Assembly: GCA_024637015.1 (NCBI GenBank)
Contig: JAGXGE010000004.1
Location: 186,001-250,000 of the forward strand
Source of the DNA: Aequorivita sp.
GTDB lineage: Bacteria; Bacteroidota; Bacteroidia; Flavobacteriales; Flavobacteriaceae
Direction: 5' to 3'
DNA length: 64,000 bases
The position numbers and the translations under genes were made by a program. The notes beneath the pieces are model-generated. The model was not told the origin of the DNA. It searched no databases and saw only the letters and a program-made list of their open reading frames with translations. The stretch's first letter is position 1, and each line of letters starts with the position of its first letter. Positions 1 to 8,896 of this stretch are shown piece by piece.

Positions 1-151
1 TTAACAATAACAAAATAATAAAATTAATAACTTAATGATTTGGTAAAACTAAATTTACACAAAATGAACATCTGATTATTTTCTTTGTATCTGCCTTATA
101 AAAGGCAAACTTTAAAATCGTTTAGTTTTTGTCGACTAGATTTTAAAAACT

Positions 152-180
152 GGGCTGCCCCATATTGGGCAGCCCTTTAT
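152..180 (+). terminator. Rho-independent terminator of an upstream gene
   Basis: A perfect 9-bp stem (GGGCTGCCC at 152-160, GGGCAGCCC at 167-175) with a 6-base loop is followed by a T-rich run. It most likely ends a plus-strand transcript that starts before the window. No convincing gene was seen in bases 1-291 apart from this and the promoter of the porin gene. Confidence 0.75.
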
Positions 181-221
181 TATTTCGGGTTTTTACAAAT
201 ATCTGAATAACTAACAAATAT

Positions 222-264
222 AACTTTTAGGAAACATTTAGTTAACATTAGTTTTAGTTCTTTG
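222..264 (+). promoter_or_regulatory. Candidate phosphate operator and promoter of the porin gene
   Basis: Three hexamers lie exactly 11 bp apart: AACTTT (222-227), AACATT (233-238) and AACATT (244-249). A promoter-like GTTCTTTG follows at 257-264. The same arrangement, with the same 14-base distance from the last hexamer to TTCTTTG, stands before pstS. The 11-bp period matches PhoB-type boxes in other phyla. Assignment to a PhoB-like regulator is inference. Confidence 0.5.
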
Positions 265-291
265 CGGCGACAAAAACTAAAAACGATTTAA

Positions 292-1491
292 ATGAAACTT
301 ACGTTAACTACAGTATTCTTGCTTATTCTATCCTTTAACGCTATTTCGCAAGAAATAGAAGGGCCAAAATTTGGTAAGGGCATCCTAAACATAGTAGGAA
401 AAGACAGTACCTGGAGTATGAATATGTCCGCCAGAATGCAATTTCTTTCAACCACTGAGTGGGAATATGAAGGCGATCAATACGGAAAAGCCGAATCCAA
501 TTTTCTTGTTCGTAGAGCGCGATTGAAATTCAGCGGTTTTGCATACTCTCCAAAACTTAAATATAAACTTGAATTGGGTCTTTCTAACAGAGACATTGCC
601 GGTGCATCCGAATTTACAAGTGACTCTCCAAATTATATTCTCGATGCGGTCGTAATGTGGAACTTTTACGAAAACTTCGAACTTTGGGCCGGACAGACCA
701 AATTGCCAGGTAACAGAGAGCGCGTAATTTCTTCGGCAAACCTACAATTCGTGGATCGTTCGTTGCTAAACAGCAGATTTAACATAGACCGCGACATGGG
801 CCTTCAACTAAGACACCATATAGATTTTTCCGAAAATTTCGTGGTGAGAGAAATGGTTGCAGTTTCACAAGGCGAAGGAAGAAATGTAACCACCGGAAAT
901 CTTGGCGGCCACCAGTATACAGGACGAGTTGAAATTTTACCCTTAGGAAATTTTAGTGGTAAAGGCGATTATGTAGGCGGGGATTTACAGAGAGAGGAAA
1001 CTCCAAAACTTGCTCTTGGCGCCACTTACGATTTTAACTACAATGCGGTTAAAAACCGAAGCAATCAAGGCTCCTACATGGTTAATGATGAAGGGTTTTA
1101 TGAAACTAATATTTCAACCATCTTTGTAGATGCAATGTTTAAATACAGCGGATTTTCTCTTATGGCTGAGTATAGTAACCGCGATGCAGAAGATGCACTT
1201 GCTAAAAATTCCGACGGTAGCTTAACAGGTGATGTTGTGCAAGTGGGCAATGGATTGAACCTTCAAGCTGGTTATTTGTTTAAAACCAACTGGGAAATTG
1301 CAGGACGTTATACTACAATTGATTTGGATCAAAATATTACTGGTAAAGACGTAGAAAGCCAATACACTTTTGGAATTTCAAAATATATTGTGGGCCATAA
1401 ATTAAAAGTACAAACAGATATTAGCTATTCCACCCTTGGCGGTGAAAATGATAATTTGATGTACCGTCTTCAAATGGATATCCATTTTTAA
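292..1491 (+). CDS. Phosphate-selective porin O/P family protein
   Basis: This 399-residue outer-membrane protein has an N-terminal signal peptide of about 19 residues ending ...NAISQ. The rest is a pattern of alternating beta strands, closing with a strand that ends in Phe (MDIHF), as in beta-barrel porins. The family (OprO/OprP, Porin_O_P) passes phosphate or polyphosphate across the outer membrane. It lies just upstream of pstS, and its promoter region resembles that of pstS, so it is probably the outer-membrane entry step for the Pst system. No SD site is visible. The exact substrate is inferred from family and context. Confidence 0.85.
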   Translation: MKLTLTTVFLLILSFNAISQEIEGPKFGKGILNIVGKDSTWSMNMSARMQFLSTTEWEYEGDQYGKAESNFLVRRARLKFSGFAYSPKLKYKLELGLSNRDIAGASEFTSDSPNYILDAVVMWNFYENFELWAGQTKLPGNRERVISSANLQFVDRSLLNSRFNIDRDMGLQLRHHIDFSENFVVREMVAVSQGEGRNVTTGNLGGHQYTGRVEILPLGNFSGKGDYVGGDLQREETPKLALGATYDFNYNAVKNRSNQGSYMVNDEGFYETNISTIFVDAMFKYSGFSLMAEYSNRDAEDALAKNSDGSLTGDVVQVGNGLNLQAGYLFKTNWEIAGRYTTIDLDQNITGKDVESQYTFGISKYIVGHKLKVQTDISYSTLGGENDNLMYRLQMDIHF

Positions 1492-1540
1492 GAATTTGCT
1501 TTAAGCACGCAGATTACGAGCATTTTATTGGCAATTTATT

Positions 1541-1583
1541 CACTTTCTATTAATATTCACGTAACATAAGAAGCGGTTCTTTG
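1541..1583 (+). promoter_or_regulatory. Candidate phosphate operator and promoter of pstS
   Basis: Hexamers CACTTT (1541-1546), AATATT (1552-1557) and AACATA (1563-1568) are spaced 11 bp apart and are followed by TTCTTTG at 1577-1583. Spacing and order match the site before the porin gene. The sequence CAAAAACTAAA just after the promoter is also shared by both genes. Confidence 0.5.
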
Positions 1584-1609
1584 TACCGCAAAAACTAAAC
1601 CTTTTAACA

Positions 1610-2566
1610 ATGAAAAAATTAATAACAATTATTGCCTTTTCCCTTATTATTTCCGCCTGCGGAAACAAAAAAGGCGAAAACGAAACTGCCCAAAGCGATG
1701 GTGGAAATTTGGAAGGCACCATTAAAGTAGATGGTTCCAGTACTGTTTTTCCAATAACAGAAGCTGTAGCCGAGGAATTTAGGAAAGAACAACCACGCGT
1801 TAAAGTAACTATTGGTGTTTCCGGAACAGGTGGAGGCTTCCAAAAATTCTCTAGAGGCGAAACCAATATCTCTAATGCCTCCAGGCCAATCAAAGACCTA
1901 GAAAAAGCAGCCTGTGCCGAAAACAATATTAATTACATTCAGCTTGAAGTTGCTTACGATGGCCTTGCTGTAACAGTAAACCCAGAAAACACCTGGGTAG
2001 ATAATTTTACGGTTGAAGAATTAAAGAAAATCTGGGAACCTGCCGCGCAAGGCACAATAATGAAGTGGAACCAGATACGCCCAGAATGGCCAAACGAGGA
2101 AATCCATCTATTCGGTCCTGGCATCGCCTCGGGAACCTATGATTATTTTACCGAAGCCATTGTAGGCAAAAGCGGTTCTAGCCGCGGAGATTACACAGCC
2201 AGCGAAGACGACCACGTATTGGTGCAGGGCATTGCAGGCGATAAATATTCCTTAGGATTTTTTGGGTTGGCATACTTCACAGAAAACGCAGACAAACTTA
2301 AATTGATTGGTGTAAACAATGGTAAAGAAGTTATAAAGCCAACTTTGGAAACAGTAAGCAACGGTACTTACTCCCCCCTTTCCAGACCTTTGTTTATTTA
2401 TGTTAACAGTACATCTGTTAAGCAGCCAGAAGTGGTTGACTTTGTAAACTACTATCTTGAAAACGCAGGCGAACTGTCTAAAGATGTTGGTTACATCCCG
2501 CTTCCAACAGACCTATATACTAAACAAAAAGAAGACTTCCAGGCTTTTGTTGAAAGTAACAAATAA
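1610..2566 (+). CDS. pstS: Phosphate ABC transporter substrate-binding lipoprotein PstS
   Basis: PstS binds inorganic phosphate outside the inner membrane and delivers it to PstCA. The 318-residue protein begins with a lipoprotein signal whose lipobox ends IISAC, so Cys17 is the likely lipidated residue. The phosphate-binding signatures are present: [17 protein letters not shown] near residue 42, and [16 protein letters not shown] soon after. The length is slightly shorter than classical PstS, as is usual for the Bacteroidetes form. It is the first gene of pstSCAB-phoU and is followed by a strong hairpin that could keep pstS mRNA more abundant than the membrane genes. Confidence 0.95.
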   Translation: MKKLITIIAFSLIISACGNKKGENETAQSDGGNLEGTIKVDGSSTVFPITEAVAEEFRKEQPRVKVTIGVSGTGGGFQKFSRGETNISNASRPIKDLEKAACAENNINYIQLEVAYDGLAVTVNPENTWVDNFTVEELKKIWEPAAQGTIMKWNQIRPEWPNEEIHLFGPGIASGTYDYFTEAIVGKSGSSRGDYTASEDDHVLVQGIAGDKYSLGFFGLAYFTENADKLKLIGVNNGKEVIKPTLETVSNGTYSPLSRPLFIYVNSTSVKQPEVVDFVNYYLENAGELSKDVGYIPLPTDLYTKQKEDFQAFVESNK

Positions 2567-2586
2567 ACAGAAGTTGGATTGGGAAT

Positions 2587-2614
2587 AATCGGGCGTCCAG
2601 CTGGGCGCCTGATT
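2587..2614 (+). terminator. Hairpin between pstS and pstC (attenuator or mRNA stabiliser)
   Basis: An almost uninterrupted palindrome is centred on AGCT at 2599-2602. Arms CGGGCGTCCAG (2590-2600) and CTGGGCGCCTG (2601-2611) pair with two G-U type matches, and the flanking AAT/ATT extend the stem. Only a short T-run follows, so partial termination or 3'-end protection of pstS mRNA is more likely than a full stop. Confidence 0.6.
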
Positions 2615-2633
2615 TCCTTATAAAAATTTATTG

Positions 2634-3512
2634 ATGCGAAAAATAAAAGAACTTGTCATTGAAAGAACACTGCTGGCCAGTTCATTAGTTACCATTGCGG
2701 TTACTGTAGGTATTATTTTGGTGCTATCGGTTGAGGCAGTCCAATTTTTTAGTGAAGTTTCAATTATAGATTTTTTCACAGACACCCAATGGACACCGCT
2801 ATTTACCGAAAAACATTTCGGTATTTTGCCCCTTCTAACGGGTACGTTGCTTACTTCATTTATTGCCATTGCAGTGGCTTTACCTATTGGTCTTACCATC
2901 AGCATTTATTTAAGTGAATACGCCCCGCGATCATTCAGAAAAACCATAAAGCCACTATTGGAGCTTTTGGCATCCATCCCCACTGTAGTTTATGGGTTTT
3001 TTGCCTTAGTGGTGGTAACCCCATTTTTGCAACAACTAATTCCGAGTCTTTCAGGCTTCAACTCGCTTTCAGCAGGTATTGTAATGGGGATTATGATCAT
3101 ACCATTCATTTCTTCCTTAAGTGAAGATGCCCTACACGCCGTTCCACGCGCATTGCGCGAAGCATCCTTTGGAATGGGTGCAACAAAACTGCAGACCGCC
3201 TTTAAAGTAATAGTGCCTGCAGCGTCTTCAGGAATAATTGTTTCCATCATTTTGGCAATTTCCCGCGCCATTGGCGAAACTATGATTGTTGCCATTGCAG
3301 CTGGACAGCAGCCTCGATTCACGTTGGATCCTACCGTACCCGTGGAAACAATTACAGCATATATTGTGCAGGTAAGCTTGGGAGATGTGCAACACGGTTC
3401 CTTGGAATACAGAACCATTTTTGCTGCAGGAATTACGCTTTTTGCATTCACTTTTATATTGAATACAATTAGTTATAGAATCCGTAAAAAATATCAGGAA
3501 AAATATGAATAA
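2634..3512 (+). CDS. pstC: Phosphate ABC transporter permease PstC
   Basis: This is one of the two inner-membrane permeases of the high-affinity phosphate transporter. The 292-residue protein has six predicted membrane helices. It carries the permease loop signature around ALREASFGMGATKLQTAF, which contacts the PstB ATPase. The ATG at 2634 is preferred. A TTG three bases upstream would extend the frame by one residue but offers no better signal. Its end overlaps the start of pstA by 8 bases, which indicates translational coupling. Confidence 0.95.
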   Translation: MRKIKELVIERTLLASSLVTIAVTVGIILVLSVEAVQFFSEVSIIDFFTDTQWTPLFTEKHFGILPLLTGTLLTSFIAIAVALPIGLTISIYLSEYAPRSFRKTIKPLLELLASIPTVVYGFFALVVVTPFLQQLIPSLSGFNSLSAGIVMGIMIIPFISSLSEDALHAVPRALREASFGMGATKLQTAFKVIVPAASSGIIVSIILAISRAIGETMIVAIAAGQQPRFTLDPTVPVETITAYIVQVSLGDVQHGSLEYRTIFAAGITLFAFTFILNTISYRIRKKYQEKYE

Positions 3513-4359
3513 CATCCGCAAAAATAGGTGGAAGGACCAGATTTTCAAGTACTGGGGAATATTCTGTACCCTTATCGGTTTAGTGTTGCTGGTAGTTTTT
3601 ATGGGCAATATTGTTATTGACGGCATTAGTAGAATAAGCTGGGATTTCCTAACAAAATTGCCTTCCCGCAAACCAGAAAATTCAGGTATTTTTACAGCCT
3701 TAATGGGAAGTATCTGGATACTGCTGCTAACTACTATAATCGCTTTCCCTATTGGCGTTGCGGCAGGTATTTATTTGGAAGAATATTCAAAAAAGAACAG
3801 GCTTTCCGGAATATTGGAAATAAATATTTCAAACCTTGCGGGGGTGCCTTCCATAATTTATGGCCTTTTGGGCTTAGAAGTCTTTGTGCGCATTATGGGT
3901 CTTGGACCAAGTGTACTAGCTGGAAGCCTAACCTTATCTTTGTTAATTTTGCCTATTGTAATTGTTGCAACTCGAGAATCGATTAAAGCGGTGCCATCTT
4001 CTATAAAAGATGCTTCATATGCGCTGGGAGCCTCAAAATGGCAAACCATTTGGTACCAAATATTGCCTGCTTCAGGGGGAGGAATTTTAACCGGCGTAAT
4101 TCTGGCCCTTTCCAGAGCTGTAGGAGAAACCGCCCCGCTAATTGTGGTTGGTGCTTTGGCGTATGTACCCTTTGCCCCTCAAGGCCCTTTGGACGAATTT
4201 TCGGTATTACCAATACAAATTTTCAATTGGATTTCTAGGCCGCAAGCTGGCTTTATTGAAAATGCCGCCGCCGCAATTATCATATTGCTTGCAATTACAT
4301 TTGTAATGAACGGAATAGCCGTTTATTTCAGAAACAAATGGCAGAAAAAATGGAAATAA
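3505..4359 (+). CDS. pstA: Phosphate ABC transporter permease PstA
   Basis: The second permease subunit has 284 residues and six predicted membrane helices. The cytoplasmic coupling motif is at [14 protein letters not shown], followed by [16 protein letters not shown], both characteristic of PstA. It overlaps pstC at its start and meets pstB at its end, so pstC, pstA and pstB are translated as a coupled block. Nothing in the sequence is unusual for the family. Confidence 0.95.
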   Translation: MNNIRKNRWKDQIFKYWGIFCTLIGLVLLVVFMGNIVIDGISRISWDFLTKLPSRKPENSGIFTALMGSIWILLLTTIIAFPIGVAAGIYLEEYSKKNRLSGILEINISNLAGVPSIIYGLLGLEVFVRIMGLGPSVLAGSLTLSLLILPIVIVATRESIKAVPSSIKDASYALGASKWQTIWYQILPASGGGILTGVILALSRAVGETAPLIVVGALAYVPFAPQGPLDEFSVLPIQIFNWISRPQAGFIENAAAAIIILLAITFVMNGIAVYFRNKWQKKWK

Positions 4360-5177
4360 TTATGGAAACAACTATATCTAAAATAAAAACATTGAACAGC
4401 GTAATAGACCCCTCCTTAAAAAAAGTACCCAAAATCGAACTTCAAGATGTAAAAGTTTGGTATGACGATTTTTTGGCCATTAAAGGAATTGATATGACCA
4501 TTAAACAAAATTCCGTTACTGCCTTTATTGGACCATCGGGTTGTGGAAAGTCTACTTTTCTAAGATTGATAAACCGAATGAACGACTATGTAGATGGGTT
4601 TAAAATGGAAGGGAAAATAAAAATTGACGGCGACAATATTTACAAGAAAAAAGTGAATGTTGAAGAGCTGCGAAAAAAAATAGGAATGGTTTTTCAAAAG
4701 CCAAACCCATTTCCAAAATCTATATTTGAAAATGTAGCCTACGGATTAAAAATCCAGGGCATCACCGATAAAAATTTTATTAGTGAAAGAGTAGAGTCTT
4801 CGCTAAAACAAGTAGCTTTATGGGAAGAAGTTAAGGACGATTTAAAAAAATCTGGGATGGCACTTTCAGGCGGGCAGCAACAGAGGCTGTGCATTGCGCG
4901 TACCTTGGCAGTGGAACCTTCCATAATTTTGATGGACGAGCCCACTTCTGCTTTAGATCCCATTTCCACAGCTAAAATCGAGGAATTAATATATCATCTT
5001 AAGGAAAAATATACCATCGTTATTGTTACACACAACATGCAGCAAGCAAGTAGGATAAGTGATTTTACCGCATTTTTCTATTTAGGGGAACTTATTGAAT
5101 ATGACAAAACAAAAACAATTTTTACCAATCCTGAAAAAACCCAGACCGAAAATTACATTACCGGCCGTTTTGGATAG
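4338..5177 (+). CDS. pstB: Phosphate ABC transporter ATPase PstB
   Basis: PstB hydrolyses ATP to drive phosphate import through PstCA. Counting from 4338, Walker A is GPSGCGKST (residues 65-73). The ABC signature is LSGGQQQR (176-183), followed by Walker B and the D-loop [12 protein letters not shown], then the switch His in VTHNM. The start is uncertain. ATG 4338 lies inside the end of pstA, whereas ATG 4362 falls three bases after the pstA stop and would remove eight residues that are not conserved. Both starts leave the ATPase domain intact. Confidence 0.95.
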   Translation: MAEKMEIIMETTISKIKTLNSVIDPSLKKVPKIELQDVKVWYDDFLAIKGIDMTIKQNSVTAFIGPSGCGKSTFLRLINRMNDYVDGFKMEGKIKIDGDNIYKKKVNVEELRKKIGMVFQKPNPFPKSIFENVAYGLKIQGITDKNFISERVESSLKQVALWEEVKDDLKKSGMALSGGQQQRLCIARTLAVEPSIILMDEPTSALDPISTAKIEELIYHLKEKYTIVIVTHNMQQASRISDFTAFFYLGELIEYDKTKTIFTNPEKTQTENYITGRFG

Positions 5178-5234
5178 AACTTTACTTTACTTTCGTTTAA
5201 CAATTAACTTTTTAACCATTAACCCAAAAGCATT

Positions 5235-5900
5235 ATGGTTGTAAATGCAGAACAACAGCGCGAAATACTGAACCAGTATGGTTTTGATATGCTTTCCCTT
5301 TGCCAATCTCAATTGGAAAAAGCAAAAAACGCTTTGGTAAATCACGATACAGATCTGGCCGAAGAAGTAATCAATACCGAGAAAAGAGTAAACGCACTGG
5401 ATTTGAAAATTGAAAAGGATTGCGAAAAATTTCTCGCCCTCTATAACCCCGTTGCAATCGATTTGCGTTTCATTATGGCGATACGTAAAATAAATTTCGA
5501 TTTGGAACGGATTGCGGACCATGCTGAAGGCATTTCCAGATATGTGGTCGAGGAAAGGAAACCGCTGTCTCCTCAATTACTGGAAGTCCTAAAGTTCGAA
5601 ACCATGTACGAAACCATCACCTCTATGTTCGAGAACGTGACAGTGGCCTACGAAAATAAGGACGTAAAGATTGCGAGAAAAGTTTTTAAAAAGGACAAAG
5701 TCCTCGATAAGATAAATAGAAAATCCTTTAAGCTAATTGAAGTAGAAATTAGAAAAAATATTGAAATTACGGGGGAGGCACTTATTCTTTTTTCAGTTAT
5801 TAAAAAGATGGAACGTGTAGGAGATCTATTAAAGAATATAGCCGAAGAAATTATTTTTTATATTGAAGCCGAAGTAGTTAAACACAAAAAGAAAAAATAG
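5235..5900 (+). CDS. phoU: Phosphate signalling protein PhoU
   Basis: PhoU is a cytoplasmic helical protein that links the Pst transporter to the phosphate two-component system and lowers uptake when phosphate is plentiful. The 221-residue sequence shows the two repeated three-helix halves, each with the metal-cluster pattern ExxxD: DLERIADHAEG near residue 90, and KKMERVGDLLKNIAEE near residue 195. It lies 57 bp after pstB in the same direction. No phoB or phoR gene is present in the window. Confidence 0.93.
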   Translation: MVVNAEQQREILNQYGFDMLSLCQSQLEKAKNALVNHDTDLAEEVINTEKRVNALDLKIEKDCEKFLALYNPVAIDLRFIMAIRKINFDLERIADHAEGISRYVVEERKPLSPQLLEVLKFETMYETITSMFENVTVAYENKDVKIARKVFKKDKVLDKINRKSFKLIEVEIRKNIEITGEALILFSVIKKMERVGDLLKNIAEEIIFYIEAEVVKHKKKK

Positions 5901-5949
5901 ATTTTGCTCCAGCACAAGGTCTTTTTCATATTCCTTTTTTTTATTTGGT

Positions 5950-5992
5950 AATAATATCGTAACATTGAAACTATTTATTTAAAGTAATTTCG
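5950..5992 (+). promoter_or_regulatory. Candidate phosphate operator and promoter of the PiT gene
   Basis: AATAAT (5950-5955) and AACATT (5961-5966) sit 11 bp apart, with a weak third hexamer TATTTA at 5972. The promoter-like TAATTTCG is at 5985-5992. Its distance from AACATT (24 bases) is exactly 11 more than the distance (13 bases) to GTTCTTTG before the porin gene and pstS, so the sites keep the same helical phase. This match is weaker than the other two. Confidence 0.35.
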
Positions 5993-6021
5993 CGCCGTTA
6001 CTTTCAACTAAAGATATTTCA

Positions 6022-8265
6022 ATGGACAACATCTACTTATTAATGATTGTAGCTCTTGCAGCACTCGCCATAGCAGACCTTGTGGTAGGAGTAAGCAACG
6101 ATGCCGTAAATTTCTTGAACTCGGCCATTGGTTCCAAGGCAATCTCATTCAGAACCATCTTGATAATCGCTAGTTTGGGGATTTTCATTGGGGCAGTTTT
6201 TTCAAGCGGAATGATGGAAGTGGCCCGAAAAGGAATCTTCGTTCCCGGTGAATTCTACTTCGATGAAATCATGATTATTTTCATGGCAGTAATGATTACC
6301 GATATACTGTTGCTGGACTTTTTCAATACTATTGGTCTGCCAACATCCACAACGGTTTCCATTGTTTTTGAACTTTTGGGTGCCGCCGTTATTATGGCAT
6401 TGATAAAAATTGGACATTCTGACACTGAATCATTTTCAGCACTCTCAAAATATATTAATACAGATAAAGCCTTAGAAATTATCTCTGGAATTATAATCTC
6501 TGTAGGGATTGCTTTTACGGTCGGGATGATAGTTCAATATATTTCTCGACTTATTTTCACTTTTCATGCCGAACAAAAAATGAAGTATTTCGGGGCCATC
6601 TTCGGAGGTGTTGCTTTGACTGCAATTAGCTATTTCATCTTTATGAAAGGCTTAAAAGGAACTCCTTTCTACGGAGATTTTAAAGACATATTTGAAAATG
6701 ATACTTCGTTGATAATTGGGGTAAGCTTTGTTGTTTTGACCGTTTTCTCGCAACTTTTTATGATGATATTCAAAAAGAGTATTCTCATCATAGTAATTGC
6801 TGTAGGTACTTTCAGCCTTGCATTGGCCTTTGCAGGAAACGATTTGGTGAACTTTATTGGCGTGCCAATGGCAGCATACCATAGTTTTATAGATTGGTCC
6901 GCATCGGGCGTAGCTGCTTCAGAGTATAGCATGAATAGCCTAGCAGAGCAAGTACCTGCAGAGCCAATGCTGCTTTTTATTGCAGGTGGTGTTATGGTGC
7001 TTACATTGTGGTTTTCCAAAAAAGCAAGAACCGTTTCCGATACCGAGATAGACCTAGCGCGCCAAGGTGACGGTCATGAAAAATTTAACCCAAATATGCT
7101 TTCCAGATTTTTGGTAAAATCATCAACACAATTATCAACTTATTTCGATTATATCATTCCACAGACACTTCAAGAAAAAATAGATAAACGTTTTGAAAAA
7201 CCGGTTGTTAATCTACCAAAACACAAAACCTATGAGCTGCCAGCTTTTGATATGATTCGCGCATCCATTAATCTTGTAGTCGCTGGTATTTTGATCGCTA
7301 CGGCCACTTCTATGAAGCTTCCACTTTCCACCACTTATGTAACTTTTATGGTGGCAATGGGTACTTCTTTGGCCGATAGAGCTTGGGGGCGTGAAAGTGC
7401 TGTTTACAGGGTTGCTGGGGTGCTTAATGTAATTGCTGGTTGGTTCTTTACTGCCTTTGTTGCATTTGCAGCTGCTGGAACATTAACCTACTTAATCTAT
7501 ATTGGAAAAGGTGCAATGATTGCTGTACTATTGTTATTGGCAATTCTTTTATTAGTGAGAAATTACATTTCCCATAAAGACAAAGTGAGAGTTAAACTAA
7601 ATAAAACTGGTCTTAAGAAAGCAGAAAGCAAAACTGTTCAAGGTATTATTCAGGAAAGCGCAGATAACATCAGTAATGTGATTTCACGCTCAAACAAAAT
7701 CTATAGCGATATGCTTCGCGGTTTGGCCAAGCAGGATACTAAAAAGCTGAAGAAGAGCAAGAAAGGTGTAAATAAACTGAATGATGAAGTAGAAGAATTA
7801 CGGGATAATATTTTCTATTTCATTAAAAATCTTGATGACACCAGTGTTCGCGGGAGCAATTTCTATATTGTGATTCTTAGTTATTTGACAGATGTTGTTC
7901 AATCCCTGGAATTTATTTCGAAAGCGAGCTACAAGCACGTGAACAACAACCACAAAGCGCTTCGCTTTAACCAAATAAAGGATTTGCAGGAAATAAATCA
8001 ATATTTGGAAGAGCTCTTAAATGAAATTGAAGATATTTTCCAGAAAAAAGAATTCCAACGAATAGGTAAAGTACTCAATAAAAAAGAAGAGATTTTCGCA
8101 AGTCTTTCAAACAAAATTGAGAAGCAAATAGCCCGAACTCGTACTGAAGAATCAAGTCCAAAAAATACTACTTTGTATTTCAGCCTCTTGCTAGAAACCA
8201 AAGATTTAGTAACGGCTTTGATGAATTTGATGGAGGAGTATTATACAAGTTACAAAAAAGGGTAA
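6022..8265 (+). CDS. PiT-family inorganic phosphate transporter with PhoU-like C-terminal domain
   Basis: This 747-residue membrane protein is a low-affinity, ion-coupled phosphate importer. The duplicated PiT signatures are GVSNDAVNFLNSAIGSKA near residue 23 and the second-half motif PLSTTYVTFMVAMGTSLADR near residue 434. About 12 membrane helices fill the first 510 residues. Residues about 510-747 form a soluble, coiled-coil-rich domain resembling PhoU/DUF47 proteins, which elsewhere are encoded next to pit genes. This fusion is common in Bacteroidetes. Context with pst and phoU supports phosphate as the substrate. Confidence 0.92.
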   Translation: MDNIYLLMIVALAALAIADLVVGVSNDAVNFLNSAIGSKAISFRTILIIASLGIFIGAVFSSGMMEVARKGIFVPGEFYFDEIMIIFMAVMITDILLLDFFNTIGLPTSTTVSIVFELLGAAVIMALIKIGHSDTESFSALSKYINTDKALEIISGIIISVGIAFTVGMIVQYISRLIFTFHAEQKMKYFGAIFGGVALTAISYFIFMKGLKGTPFYGDFKDIFENDTSLIIGVSFVVLTVFSQLFMMIFKKSILIIVIAVGTFSLALAFAGNDLVNFIGVPMAAYHSFIDWSASGVAASEYSMNSLAEQVPAEPMLLFIAGGVMVLTLWFSKKARTVSDTEIDLARQGDGHEKFNPNMLSRFLVKSSTQLSTYFDYIIPQTLQEKIDKRFEKPVVNLPKHKTYELPAFDMIRASINLVVAGILIATATSMKLPLSTTYVTFMVAMGTSLADRAWGRESAVYRVAGVLNVIAGWFFTAFVAFAAAGTLTYLIYIGKGAMIAVLLLLAILLLVRNYISHKDKVRVKLNKTGLKKAESKTVQGIIQESADNISNVISRSNKIYSDMLRGLAKQDTKKLKKSKKGVNKLNDEVEELRDNIFYFIKNLDDTSVRGSNFYIVILSYLTDVVQSLEFISKASYKHVNNNHKALRFNQIKDLQEINQYLEELLNEIEDIFQKKEFQRIGKVLNKKEEIFASLSNKIEKQIARTRTEESSPKNTTLYFSLLLETKDLVTALMNLMEEYYTSYKKG

Positions 8266-8281
8266 GCCCATTTCATTTAAC

Positions 8282-8311
8282 AAAAAAAGAGCCCGCGCGG
8301 GCTCTTTTTTT
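8282..8311. terminator. Bidirectional Rho-independent terminator
   Basis: A perfect palindrome with core AGAGCCCGCGCGGGCTCT (8288-8305) is flanked by A7 on the left and T7 on the right. It ends the pit transcript and works equally well in either direction. Confidence 0.9.
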
Positions 8312-8403
8312 GTTATAGCTCCTAAAAGTCTCCAAACCTTATAGGGCATGCAAGTGGTTGGGAAAAGTTCGGGAAAGTTTCCCAAAAATTCAGCAACTAC
8401 AGT

Positions 8404-8688
8404 ATGGGAAGAAGAAACAGGGTGAATAAATTAACAAGCAATGATCAGATTTATTTCGTCAACCAAAAAGTTTCTTTGAAGAATAAAAAAGACGAGAAAG
8501 AGTTTTTAATGCAGTTGATTAATCCTGAATTTAGCCAAATAATTTCTGTTTATCATGACCCTTTTGCCAAAGAATCTTCAGGTTTTAAAATGAGCCCTGG
8601 CCCTAATATTGGCGGTGGTGTTGTAAAATCTTATTATGTTCAAAAAGGTGGTAAAGTATTTTGGCTTCCCAAAAATGATTTTGAATAA
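8404..8688 (+). CDS. Small hypothetical protein, possibly a 3' gene remnant
   Basis: A 94-residue basic protein from ATG 8404 that I do not recognise. The C-terminal half (GPNIGGGVVKSYYVQKGG...) looks like genuine coding sequence. The reading frame stays open upstream to a TAA at 8323 and reads plausibly as protein there, but has no ATG, GTG or TTG start. This may therefore be the tail of a longer gene that lost its 5' end. A different frame at 8348 gives only a 25-codon ORF. No domain or signal peptide is visible. Confidence 0.45.
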   Translation: MGRRNRVNKLTSNDQIYFVNQKVSLKNKKDEKEFLMQLINPEFSQIISVYHDPFAKESSGFKMSPGPNIGGGVVKSYYVQKGGKVFWLPKNDFE

Positions 8689-8793
8689 AATTATAAATTA
8701 CTTTTTGGTGATAGCGCTGAGTTTATGAAAAAATATCCTTACAAATCAATTAGTTGAGATTGGTTAAGTGCGCTAGTCTTGGCGTATACAGAT

Positions 8794-8815
8794 ATGACCT
8801 TGCCGAAAAGGTCAT
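8794..8815. other. Short stem-loop downstream of the small hypothetical gene
   Basis: ATGACCTT (8794-8801) pairs with AAGGTCAT (8808-8815) around a 6-base loop. There is no T-run after it in either direction, so it is not a standard terminator. It could be an mRNA 3'-end hairpin. Confidence 0.3.
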
Positions 8816-8840
8816 GATAATTAGAAATTAGCTTATTTAA

Positions 8841-8872
8841 AAAAGCCCTTGCTGAATAAAGCAAGGGCTTTT
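8841..8872 (-). terminator. Terminator of the nrdBA transcript
   Basis: AAAAGCCCTTGC (8841-8852) pairs with GCAAGGGCTTTT (8861-8872) over an 8-base loop. A/T tracts on both sides allow termination of the minus-strand nrdA message and possibly of plus-strand read-through. Confidence 0.88.
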
Positions 8873-8896
8873 TATTTAATTACTGCCAAAGAAAAA

